The notes under the pieces were generated by a model. That model was not told where the DNA came from. It saw only the letters and a program-made list of their open reading frames with translations, and ran no database searches. From DAOLOF01 sp964463605 (GTDB lineage: Bacteria > Patescibacteriota > Microgenomatia > UBA1400 > PJMF01), in the NCBI GenBank assembly GCA_964463605.1, contig CAYXBZ010000006.1, forward strand, positions 1 through 28,175: a stretch of 28,175 nt of DNA. The letters are read 5' to 3'. Below, piece after piece: positions 7,803 through 14,535 of this stretch (positions are counted from its first letter, which is position 1; each line of letters begins with the position of its first letter). A program made the position numbers and the translations under genes.

Positions 7803-7831
7803 ATTTAATCAGATCTGTAGGGGATGTGCAA
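7803..7831 (-). promoter_or_regulatory. Candidate promoter for the secreted surface protein gene
   Basis: The reverse strand carries TTGCAC (7831-7826), 17 bases, then TTAAAT (7808-7803), about 45 bases before ATG7758. Nearby AATGAGC and GCTCATT could form a leader hairpin reaching the start region. Confidence 0.4.
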
Positions 7832-7874
7832 TGCTCATTAAAAGGGGTAACCAAAACTAGCTAGCACAACCGTC

Positions 7875-7903
7875 AAAAAAAATGCACGACAGACTGTCTG
7901 TGG
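7875..7903 (-). terminator. Weak intrinsic terminator after the AAA ATPase gene
   Basis: On the reverse strand ACAGA and TCTGT form a short stem, followed after six bases by eight T residues. It lies 26-54 bases past the ATPase stop at 7929. The T-run is good but the stem is short. Confidence 0.4.
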
Positions 7904-7928
7904 GCGTAATTTATTATCATCTTAAGAA

Positions 7929-9095
7929 CTAAGAAACAAACTCCAGAAAATTTGTCTGATTGATAGTGTTAAAGGTGGCTTTTGGATAAGATTTTTTCCA
8001 GGTCATAGGAGCAGTGGCGTTTTTGCTGCCCCACTTAAACTCATAAGCATTGAGCTCGCCCTTGTTTTCCTCAACCAGATCGATCTCTTGCTGTTGATAA
8101 GTCCGCCAAAAGTAATAGCTCACATCTTTTTCAAGATAAGCATGACGTTTCATTCTTTCGAGAAAAAGATAGTTCTCCCAGAGTTGGGGGAGATCGTCTC
8201 GGTTGGATGCTAGATTCAAGTTGCCAATGATAACGTTGCGCACTCCAGTATCATAAAAATAGTAGCGAGATGACTTGGTAATTTCTTTGCGCAGATTGCG
8301 ACTAAAACCTCTTACATTAATGAGGATAAAGCTTTTTTCAAGTAGATCAAGATATTTTTCTACAGTATTTTTACTCATTCCTAACTGTACTCCAAGCTCC
8401 TGATGCGAAACCTCTTTTCCAATCTGAAATGCAATCAATTTGAGCAGGTCAATTATTTTTCTAGAATTTTTGATATTTTGCAGCTCAAGCACATCTTTCA
8501 GCAAGTAAGAATCTCTAAGTTGTCTAAGATATTTAGTTTTTTTCTTGAAACTAGATGAGGTGATTACTTCTGGATAAGAACCGAAAACCAATAAGTTTTC
8601 TAAATCCTGTTTAATTTTCATACCACCAAACTGTTGTCTAAGTTCAATCGCAGAGATAGGAAACAGGCGAATAATATTCTGCCTTCCCACCAATGGTTCA
8701 CCTATGTTGTTGGCAAGGCCAAATGAGGAAGATCCGGTGGCAATTATTTTTAAATGGGGGAGTTGGTCAACAAGAATTTTTAAGCTCTGGCCAATTTGAT
8801 TAATGCGTTGTGCCTCATCAAGAAATAGCAAATCATAATCTTGGAAAAACGGAATAATTCTGGAAAATTTTTGAGACTCAAGTAATATTTTTAGATCTAG
8901 ATCATCACCTGAGGAGGAAAACAACTTGCCAGAATATGAATTGAGATAATTTTGCACAAGCGTGGTTTTACCCACTTGTCTGGGACCATAGATTACAAGA
9001 ACCTTGCCAGGGTTCAGTAATTGATCAAGTTTATTGGCGTAGAATCGTTCAATTGTAGGATTTTTTGGCGTAGTCTGGTCTGGATTGTTTTTCAT
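7929..9095 (-). CDS. AAA ATPase with DUF4143-type C-terminal domain
   Basis: A 388-aa cytoplasmic ATPase of the AAA_14/DUF4143 type. Walker A is GPRQVGKTT (37-45), Walker B is LLFLDEAQ (89-96), and the sensor-like segment is IIATGSSSF (117-125). A winged-helix-like region (about 225-265: SHQELGVQLGMSKNTVEKYL) follows, then a C-terminal domain with EIDLV and YEFKW, the E-x-D...E-x-K arrangement of PD-(D/E)XK-like folds. The length is normal for the family. These ATPases are common in bacteria and archaea and often mobile or variable; their substrate is not established. The gene interrupts the surface-protein cluster but has its own promoter and operator-like repeats upstream and a possible terminator downstream, so I infer an independent insertion rather than part of the surface pathway. 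Confidence 0.85.
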   Translation of the reverse strand: MKNNPDQTTPKNPTIERFYANKLDQLLNPGKVLVIYGPRQVGKTTLVQNYLNSYSGKLFSSSGDDLDLKILLESQKFSRIIPFFQDYDLLFLDEAQRINQIGQSLKILVDQLPHLKIIATGSSSFGLANNIGEPLVGRQNIIRLFPISAIELRQQFGGMKIKQDLENLLVFGSYPEVITSSSFKKKTKYLRQLRDSYLLKDVLELQNIKNSRKIIDLLKLIAFQIGKEVSHQELGVQLGMSKNTVEKYLDLLEKSFILINVRGFSRNLRKEITKSSRYYFYDTGVRNVIIGNLNLASNRDDLPQLWENYLFLERMKRHAYLEKDVSYYFWRTYQQQEIDLVEENKGELNAYEFKWGSKNATAPMTWKKSYPKATFNTINQTNFLEFVS

Positions 9096-9122
9096 TGTTG
9101 TTTAAGACTTTTCATTGTTTTT

Positions 9123-9151
9123 ATAATAACATTTGATGTAAATTGCGTCAA
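9123..9151 (-). promoter_or_regulatory. Sigma-70-type promoter of the AAA ATPase gene
   Basis: The reverse strand carries TTGACG (9151-9146), exactly 17 bases, then TATTAT (9128-9123). The predicted start of transcription is near 9116, giving a leader of about 20 bases before ATG9095. Confidence 0.7.
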
Positions 9152-9198
9152 TTGACTGACTGAATTTAGCTTAATTGCGTCAATTGACTGACGCAATT
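9141..9198. promoter_or_regulatory. Twin palindromic operator upstream of the AAA ATPase
   Basis: A 20-base sequence beginning AATTGCGTCAATTGAC occurs twice (9141-9160 and 9173-9192), 32 bases apart, about three helical turns. Each copy contains the perfect palindrome GTCAATTGAC, and the first one overlaps the -35 box. The second copy extends into a larger inverted repeat (AATTGCGTCA at 9173-9182, TGACGCAATT at 9189-9198). Cooperative repressor binding is the simplest reading. Confidence 0.65.
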
Positions 9199-9205
9199 TA
9201 ACGCA

Positions 9206-10276
9206 CTAACGCATCTTGTTCACCACCTGCTTCCACCCCCAATGCATAAACCAACCCACTCCAGCTAAAACAATTACCGAGAAGGGCAGGGCAATCACCG
9301 TTTTGCTAAACTGTTGCTCTCCCAGCTCGAAGTGAAGCTTGTAAACACCAACCATGAACGGCGGCTTGTAATGAAACTGAGTATAAAGAGTATCCACCTT
9401 CTTTGGGTCAAGCAAACCCTCGGCATCTAGAATATCGGGATTTAGACTGGTGCCGCGGACAGTTCTGCTGGAGTCAGCCAGCACAAAATCAGGATAAAAA
9501 ATATACTCAGCTATGTTTTGTTGAAAAATATTTTGGATGATGGTGCGCCCTTGGATGAGAGTGGCGGTGGCGCCAGTGTTTTCTGCCTGTAGGCTAAATT
9601 TAATTCCAGCGAAACTGTCGGTGAGCTTGGGTAGTTCCAGCCGCGCCACCGCCAACTCCCCCTGATTCTCCTCATCGTGACCGATAAACACAATCAAGTT
9701 GCTCACCACAGTTCCGGCCACATGGCTGCCTTCAGCCTCGGCTGTTGAACGAGCATTGATCATGATCGCAAGAGGATACTCTTTGTTGGGTACCACATCA
9801 TTAACATCAATTTGCAGATTGATGCTGTGACTGCGGTCTGGTTGTAGCACAAACGGTTCACCAAATGTTAAATCTGGATTGGCCTCACGATTAAAGATTC
9901 TTCCTGGCTGCAGGGCGGGCTGGCCGGTTTTCCCATCTGCCTTGAAGTCGGTGATATTGACCGAGATTTCAAGCGGCTTAACGCCATGATTCTTGACTAT
10001 TAATGTATGTTTCAGCTTTTCAGATGGTTTTACATAGACATACGCCACCGGCGGATGCACCGACAGCGACAGCGGTGCATCAGAAGGGGAGTCGATGGCA
10101 TCATCTGGCAAAATCTCTTCAAGCTCAGATTGGGCGGCCTCCAGCTGTTCCATCCTCGGCTGAGCCAAACTAACATTAGGACTGATTAAATTAGCACTCA
10201 ACATCAACAAACCTGCGGCCGCCACCAAATCAAATCTTAACTCATCAGACTGGAATTTTTGTAATGAAAACTTCAT
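9206..10276 (-). CDS. Second DUF916-like anchored surface protein
   Basis: A 356-aa protein with an N-terminal signal or anchor segment (about 16-38, ending SLAQP). Residues about 67-180 follow the DUF916 pattern: LSVHPPVAYVYVKPSEKLKHTLIVKNHG, PLEISVNITDF, LQPDRSHSINLQIDV and EYPLAIMINARS (segments given separately). A second beta domain (about 185-320) and one membrane helix near the C-terminus (about 327-348) precede a very short basic tail. It shares architecture, not close sequence, with the protein at 5131-6177. It follows the secreted protein at 10316 by 39 bases, so each DUF916-like protein is paired with one secreted beta protein. Anchoring or display of that partner at the envelope is inferred. 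Confidence 0.68.
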   Translation of the reverse strand: MKFSLQKFQSDELRFDLVAAAGLLMLSANLISPNVSLAQPRMEQLEAAQSELEEILPDDAIDSPSDAPLSLSVHPPVAYVYVKPSEKLKHTLIVKNHGVKPLEISVNITDFKADGKTGQPALQPGRIFNREANPDLTFGEPFVLQPDRSHSINLQIDVNDVVPNKEYPLAIMINARSTAEAEGSHVAGTVVSNLIVFIGHDEENQGELAVARLELPKLTDSFAGIKFSLQAENTGATATLIQGRTIIQNIFQQNIAEYIFYPDFVLADSSRTVRGTSLNPDILDAEGLLDPKKVDTLYTQFHYKPPFMVGVYKLHFELGEQQFSKTVIALPFSVIVLAGVGWFMHWGWKQVVNKMR

Positions 10277-10315
10277 AGTTTTTGTGTCTAATAGCCTGGG
10301 ACTAATCGCTAGAAA

Positions 10316-11140
10316 CTAATAACCCGGAACCGCAATGTATACAATGCCGGTGGTGTAGTGGCCGGCTGCTTGGGCGCCACCGATCCCTGCTTTGTAAGTA
10401 ATTAAGGCTTCCTCGTTTTTGGCGACATTATCACTACTCATGACTAACTGCATGCTGCCACCCTGGCTGGCGTCAGCGAAAGGTCTGAAGCACTCATCAT
10501 CTGCCAAGCAATCAGGATTGTCGCTGGTGAAATCTTCCTCCACGGTATTTCCCTGAGCGTTGTAGCCAAAGCCAGGCTCATTTTGGTTAATCCATGGTTT
10601 AGCATCATCAACATTACAACTATAACCAGGATCACATTCGGTATCAGGAATCCAGGCTAGACCGTTGGCCAGCATCAGCCGATGTAGCTCGTAGGTGTAC
10701 ACTTTGTAGCCGCCTGCTCCGCGAGTGCTGATGGTCAGGGTATTTTGCACGGTATTATGTACTCCGGGGGTAAGCTCGCCTAAATCTAGATCGGTGTCGG
10801 AGATGGTGAATCTGAATTCACCAATTTGATAAATGTATTGAAAGCCGGCCCCTACAAAGTAGTAGCTTCCGGTGTCACCAAAGTCACCATAGGGGCCGGC
10901 GGCGGTTTGTCCCAAAGTATAACTCACATTATATAAAGTACCCTCGCGCTTGCCGGCACCCATATTAAAGTTGCCAAACTGGATAATGTATGAGTCGGAT
11001 GTTAATCTCTCGGCGGATGATAGCGGGGGATTGAACAAAGACTCGATTGTTATAAATAAACTCAGCGCAAAACCGACGATAGCCAAGCTTTGCCATAAAG
11101 TTTTTGATCGATAAAACTGAAAGTGCCGACAAATTTTCAT
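10316..11140 (-). CDS. Secreted beta-rich surface protein (WxL-like), 274 aa
   Basis: Residues about 15-43 form a signal peptide (hydrophobic LAIVGFALSLFITI, cleavage near SSAER). The mature part includes SDSYIIQFGNFNMGAG, the segment DLDLGELTPGVHNTVQNTL followed by TISTRGAGGYKVYTYE, a Cys-containing loop and the C-terminal ending AAGHYTTGIVYIAVPGY. The last 26 residues align without gaps to the end of the protein at 6241-7758, and the LGEL-TPG / STxGxGGY segments fit the same WxL-like beta domain. No membrane anchor is present. ATG11140 overlaps the stop of the upstream membrane protein by four bases, indicating translational coupling and one operon with the genes at 11137 and 9206. Confidence 0.68.
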   Translation of the reverse strand: MKICRHFQFYRSKTLWQSLAIVGFALSLFITIESLFNPPLSSAERLTSDSYIIQFGNFNMGAGKREGTLYNVSYTLGQTAAGPYGDFGDTGSYYFVGAGFQYIYQIGEFRFTISDTDLDLGELTPGVHNTVQNTLTISTRGAGGYKVYTYELHRLMLANGLAWIPDTECDPGYSCNVDDAKPWINQNEPGFGYNAQGNTVEEDFTSDNPDCLADDECFRPFADASQGGSMQLVMSSDNVAKNEEALITYKAGIGGAQAAGHYTTGIVYIAVPGY

Positions 11141-11925
11141 GAATCTTGAGTTGAGCGCTGATTGTTTTGGCTGGTTTTTTCTTTTTCTTGTAGCAGTTGT
11201 TTTATTTTTTCTAACTCTATTCTCATTAGAGTCAATTGTCCTTTTACGGTATTTATATTCTGGGGAAACTCTAATAAGGATAGAGTTTGCTCGATTTTTG
11301 GTTGCAAGAAATTAAACAAGAAATCATCAAAAAAACTAAGCCACCCCCTGGTATTAGTGGTGATATTTTCTAGCTCTTGTTCTTTTTGATCCAAGAATAT
11401 TTTGTAGCTGTGAATCTCGTTGTGCTCTATTGAGACTAGAGTTTGTTTCTCTTTTGCTTGTTCATGTTGGTACTTAGCGAATAGAAAAAAGACCATCACT
11501 AGTGGAATACTAATCAAATGAGATAGATGCAAACTGTCAGATAAAGCAGGCTCAAGTGCGTAGAAAAAAAGAAGAGTAAGCAGGGTAAGAAAGATTGAGG
11601 TCCAGCGCTCCATTGTCATCGACACAAAAAAGAGATATACAAAAGTGAGAGCGAAAAAAACTGAGGTGGTAGCACCGGTGGCACCAATCAGAATCAAGAA
11701 GGCAAAAGTGACCAAGACCATCTCGTCAACAGCGGTAGTGGGTAACACCTCCCAGATTGCAGCCTCATTGGCTTTTTTGAGAATGAAATAAAGAATGAAG
11801 CAAGCGCCAAAAGCCTGTAGTGAGTATTGAGCTAGCGAGGGAATCGAAAGCCAGAGATAGGCAATGCCAATCGAGGTGCTAAGAGCAAGAGTTTGAGCTA
11901 AGGTTTTGCGGGTGGTTGCAGACAT
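11137..11925 (-). CDS. Integral membrane protein with C-terminal coiled coil
   Basis: A 262-aa protein with no family I can name. Residues 1-155 contain about five hydrophobic segments (LALSTSIGIAYLWLSI, LQAFGACFILYFIL, MVLVTFAFLILIGA, FFALTFVYLFFVSM, LISIPLVMVFFLFA). Residues about 160-262 are hydrophilic, highly charged and helical, with a heptad-like stretch near 230-250, ending in a Gln/Ser-rich tail; this part is probably cytoplasmic. It is the first gene of the surface operon, has its own promoter, and overlaps the next start by four bases. Its position suggests a helper or sensor role for the envelope proteins, but nothing in the sequence proves this. Confidence 0.6.
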   Translation of the reverse strand: MSATTRKTLAQTLALSTSIGIAYLWLSIPSLAQYSLQAFGACFILYFILKKANEAAIWEVLPTTAVDEMVLVTFAFLILIGATGATTSVFFALTFVYLFFVSMTMERWTSIFLTLLTLLFFYALEPALSDSLHLSHLISIPLVMVFFLFAKYQHEQAKEKQTLVSIEHNEIHSYKIFLDQKEQELENITTNTRGWLSFFDDFLFNFLQPKIEQTLSLLEFPQNINTVKGQLTLMRIELEKIKQLLQEKEKTSQNNQRSTQDS

Positions 11926-11970
11926 GGGCAGATTTTAGAATTTGTTAATATGATCGAGGATCTTGCTTCA

Positions 11971-11999
11971 AGTATAGCGCAGACACAACAGAGCGACAA
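11971..11999 (-). promoter_or_regulatory. Promoter of the surface operon (11925 to 9206)
   Basis: The reverse strand carries TTGTCG (11999-11994), 17 bases, then TATACT (11976-11971). The predicted leader is about 40 bases before ATG11925 with no clear Shine-Dalgarno sequence. Confidence 0.65.
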
Positions 12000-12153
12000 C
12001 AGACAGTGGGATTGATTTAACCAAAGACAAATGCGGTTGACCCAACCAAATAGGAAAACTTCAGCTAAAAGTCAGTTAAGCGGTGCATAATCTGAATAAT
12101 TAATCCATTAACAGTTTGGAAAGAAAAAATGTTGTACACAATTTACACAAAAA

Positions 12154-12182
12154 TTGACAATAGTCTTGGGTTTCAGTACACT
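12154..12182 (+). promoter_or_regulatory. Promoter of the Phd-like/PIN module, predicted leaderless
   Basis: TTGACA (12154-12159), 17 bases, then TACACT (12177-12182). Transcription would start about seven bases later, at the A of ATG12189, so the mRNA would be leaderless. CAATTT (12139-12144) and AAATTG (12151-12156) form an inverted repeat overlapping the -35 box, and GTACAC occurs at 12134 and 12176; these are candidate antitoxin-binding sites. Confidence 0.6.
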
Positions 12183-12188
12183 AAACTC

Positions 12189-12548
12189 ATGACAAAAAAA
12201 CAAAAAAAGATCGAACCAAGTGATTATCTAGTAAATGCCAAAGAACTGCGCCAAAACATGTCGGCTATTCTTGATTCTCTTGAAGAGAAAAGATATCTCA
12301 TTGTCACTCGTTATGGGCGACCCAAAGGAGTATTGGTTGATTACGAGTACTTCAGCCCCAGAATGACCATGAGCCAGAAAGAGTGGGAAAGGGGCTTTGA
12401 TCGAATGAGGGAGATAATCAGTCAATCCAAGGGTGATATGACAGAGCAAGAAGCCTATGACTTTATTGATGAGGTTAAGCAAGAGATTCGTGCTGAAAAA
12501 AGAGCTGCTAAAGCCAAGAAGCTAGCTCAAGGAAAAAAAGATGATTAG
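12189..12548 (+). CDS. Phd/YefM-type antitoxin
   Basis: The frame is open from 12129, but the promoter and the usual family N-terminus point to ATG12189 (MTKKQKK), giving about 119 aa. YLVNAKELRQNMSAILDSL followed by YLIVTRYGRPKGVLVDYEYF is the typical Phd/YefM fold: an N-terminal beta strand, a helix after a short 'AKELR' start, and the I-V-T-R-x-G-x-P-x-x-V-L-V strand pair. The charged C-terminal tail (EVKQEIRAEKRAAKAKK) is where Phd proteins wrap their toxin. It should repress its own promoter. The stop overlaps the toxin start by eight bases. Confidence 0.8.
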   Translation: MTKKQKKIEPSDYLVNAKELRQNMSAILDSLEEKRYLIVTRYGRPKGVLVDYEYFSPRMTMSQKEWERGFDRMREIISQSKGDMTEQEAYDFIDEVKQEIRAEKRAAKAKKLAQGKKDD

Positions 12549-12993
12549 GGTTGTGTTAGATACAAACATTTTCATTTCTTTTTTATTAAAGCGCAAAGGA
12601 TCAGGTATTTGGAAGCTTTATGATGCTTGGGAAGAGGTTTGTTTCATCAATCACATCTCTCTTTATTCGCTGCGAGAACTAGTTGAGGTTCTTAGCCGCG
12701 CCAAAATTCAAGACAAAGCAGGCTTAGAAATTGAGCAAATCAAGCAGTTGCTGCGAGAGGTGGTAGATAGATCGGTGTTAATCAAGCCACTTCATCAGGC
12801 AAAAAAAGTTTTACAAGACGAGGAAGATCTAATATTTTTAGAGATAGCCACCACCGCCCAGGCTCATTATGTTGTTAGCGGTGACAAGGGCTTGCTGCAG
12901 CTAGGAGAGTATCAAGGCAGAGACAATTTGCCTTTAGTCAAAATAGTCTCGGTAGGTCAGTTTTTGAAGCTGATGGAAAATGTTGAGGAGTGA
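12541..12993 (+). CDS. PIN-domain toxin (predicted ribonuclease)
   Basis: A 150-aa PIN protein of the 'putative toxin, PIN family' type. The acidic residues expected around the metal site are visible: Asp7 (VVLDTNIF), Glu46 (LRELVEVL), Asp96 in DEEDLIFLE and Asp115 (VVSGDKGLL). PIN toxins cut RNA, often tRNA or mRNA near ribosomes; the target here is unknown. The start ATG12541 overlaps the antitoxin stop, giving translational coupling. No terminator stem is seen after the stop, only a T8 run. Confidence 0.85.
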   Translation: MIRVVLDTNIFISFLLKRKGSGIWKLYDAWEEVCFINHISLYSLRELVEVLSRAKIQDKAGLEIEQIKQLLREVVDRSVLIKPLHQAKKVLQDEEDLIFLEIATTAQAHYVVSGDKGLLQLGEYQGRDNLPLVKIVSVGQFLKLMENVEE

Positions 12994-13064
12994 AATTCTG
13001 ATGTTTGCTTTTTTTTGTTTGGTGAGTAGTTGTTGGATATTAACCTAATTCCCATAAATCACCT

Positions 13065-13093
13065 AAATTGTAGGAATTAGATTCCTACAATTT
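13065..13093. repeat. Perfect 13-bp hairpin upstream of the first abiE promoter
   Basis: AAATTGTAGGAAT (13065-13077) and ATTCCTACAATTT (13081-13093) are exact complements around TAG. No T-run follows on either strand, so it is probably not a terminator. It ends 15 bases before the -35 box of the AbiEi gene and could be an upstream operator. Confidence 0.6.
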
Positions 13094-13107
13094 GAGATAT
13101 TCTAGTC

Positions 13108-13136
13108 TTGACGTTTTGTATATCAGGACATAAAAT
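13108..13136 (+). promoter_or_regulatory. Promoter of the first AbiE module
   Basis: TTGACG (13108-13113), 17 bases, then TAAAAT (13131-13136). The predicted transcription start is near 13143, about 27 bases before ATG13170. Confidence 0.7.
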
Positions 13137-13153
13137 GTACATAATTGTACATT
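13134..13153. promoter_or_regulatory. Operator-like palindrome at the AbiE transcription start
   Basis: AATGTACA (13134-13141) and TGTACATT (13146-13153) are perfect complements four bases apart, covering the end of the -10 box and the predicted start. AbiEi antitoxins bind inverted repeats in their own promoters, so this is a likely autoregulatory site. Confidence 0.6.
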
Positions 13154-13169
13154 ATTAGTCTTTCTCAGT

Positions 13170-13721
13170 ATGTCGTCAACAGCTTATTCACCAGACTACA
13201 AGGCAGCTTTGCTTAAACAAAATAGACAAATTTTTTCTACCAATGATCTGGCAATTTTGTGGCAGATTGTGAATCGAAACACCTTGCGCACCACCATTAA
13301 ACGTTATTTGGCCAATCAAACTTTGTTTAGTATCCGCCGGGGTTTGTACAGCGTGGTGCCTCTCAATAAATTGGACCCAAAACTTTTGGGAACAAGCTAT
13401 GTGAATGGTTTTTGTTATGTTAGCTTGCAAACGGTTCTGGCAAAGAATGGCTTAATCAATCAACAGCCAAGAGCAATTACCTTGATTGGGGCTCGATCGC
13501 AAACTTTTTCTCTAGCGGGAAATGAGTATATTTGCAAAAAGATGAAACCTCTGTATTTGCAAAATTTGGAAGGAATTAGTCTGGATGAGGACTATCCGCA
13601 GGCTACCCTAGCAAGAGCTATTGCTGACATTTGGTATTACAACTCCCGCTTTTATCTAGATCATGCCCAGACTCGTTTTATAAAACAAGCCAAAGCAATT
13701 TCTAAAAAAGTATTTAAATAA
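13170..13721 (+). CDS. AbiEi-like antitoxin (winged-helix regulator)
   Basis: A 183-aa protein. Residues about 18-65 form a winged-helix domain (FSTNDLAILWQIVN, LRTTIKRYLANQTLFSIRRG, LYSVVPLNK), including the 'RRGLY' wing typical of AbiEi/COG5340 proteins. Residues about 75-130 (GFCYVSLQTVLAKNGLI, ITLIGARSQTFSLAGNEY) and the helical C-terminus match the AbiEi C-terminal region, here shorter than usual. It lies 10 bases upstream of the nucleotidyltransferase toxin, the standard order of AbiE phage-defence TA systems, in which the antitoxin represses the operon and neutralises the toxin without stable binding (type IV). Confidence 0.75.
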   Translation: MSSTAYSPDYKAALLKQNRQIFSTNDLAILWQIVNRNTLRTTIKRYLANQTLFSIRRGLYSVVPLNKLDPKLLGTSYVNGFCYVSLQTVLAKNGLINQQPRAITLIGARSQTFSLAGNEYICKKMKPLYLQNLEGISLDEDYPQATLARAIADIWYYNSRFYLDHAQTRFIKQAKAISKKVFK

Positions 13722-13731
13722 AGGTTTACAA

Positions 13732-14460
13732 ATGAAAGTTCCTCATCAACAAGATATTCCGCACAAATTAGCTCTCTATCGTTTGCTGGGTAGTTTGTTG
13801 GATGATCCCTTGGTGGCAACAAGCATCTTTTTTAAAGGTGGTACCTGCGCAGCCATGTTAGGTTATCTAGACAGGTTCAGTGTTGATCTTGATTTTGATT
13901 TGCTGGATAAAAGTAAGAAAAAGGAGCTTCGATTGGTATTGCATCAGATTTTTAAGGATTTGGATTACATGGTTAAGGATGAGTCACAACAACATTTACA
14001 GTTCTTCTTAAAATACTCAGACAAAACAAATCAGCGCAATACACTCAAACTAGAGATCACCGATCTAGTCTCATCAAAGAATGAGTATCAGCGAGTCCAT
14101 TTGGTAGAGTTGGATCGCTACTGTCAGTCGCAAACGGTTGAGACGATGTTTGCCAACAAATTAGTGGCGCTTAAGGCTAGGTGGGAAAAGACCGGCTCAA
14201 TAGCTGGCAGGGATGTGTACGATGTTCATCATTTTTTTGAGGAGGGTTTTGACATTAATCGAGCTGTAGTCGAGGATTTGAGAAACTGTCCTTTTAATGA
14301 TTGCTTGAGGGAGCTAGCGGATTTTGTTGAAAAAGAGATAACAAACAAACTGCTTTTTGAGGATCTTAATCCGTTATTGTCAACAAAAAAAATGAGGCAG
14401 GCTGTGCCTAAGCTCAAAAAGGAGACAATTATGCTGCTAAGGAGTGCGGCAGAAAGATGA
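13732..14460 (+). CDS. AbiEii-like nucleotidyltransferase toxin
   Basis: A 242-aa DNA-polymerase-beta-fold nucleotidyltransferase. It shows FFKGGTCAAML (GGT at 36-38), SVDLDFDL with Asp52 and Asp54 as metal ligands, and the later AbiEii pattern KLVALKARWEK with GRDVYDVHHFF. AbiEii toxins are thought to transfer nucleotides to RNA such as tRNA acceptor ends. AAGG seven bases before ATG13732 is a reasonable ribosome-binding site. The toxin is complete and the catalytic residues are intact. Its stop lies 75 bases before leuS. Confidence 0.85.
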   Translation: MKVPHQQDIPHKLALYRLLGSLLDDPLVATSIFFKGGTCAAMLGYLDRFSVDLDFDLLDKSKKKELRLVLHQIFKDLDYMVKDESQQHLQFFLKYSDKTNQRNTLKLEITDLVSSKNEYQRVHLVELDRYCQSQTVETMFANKLVALKARWEKTGSIAGRDVYDVHHFFEEGFDINRAVVEDLRNCPFNDCLRELADFVEKEITNKLLFEDLNPLLSTKKMRQAVPKLKKETIMLLRSAAER

Positions 14461-14501
14461 GCGAGTTTATATTGAATTTTTTTCTTATGATTTTTTGATG
14501 A

Positions 14502-14507
14502 TATACT
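14502..14507 (+). promoter_or_regulatory. Candidate -10 box for leuS
   Basis: TATACT lies 29 bases before ATG14536, but no good -35 hexamer is found 16-18 bases upstream, only a T-rich tract. leuS could also be read from the AbiE promoter. Confidence 0.4.
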
Positions 14508-14535
14508 ATCTCCCAGATCAAATAATTGAATCACT

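Noticed and set aside
12994..13030. Terminator after the first PIN toxin at the T8 run
   Set aside because: No stable stem precedes the T-run.
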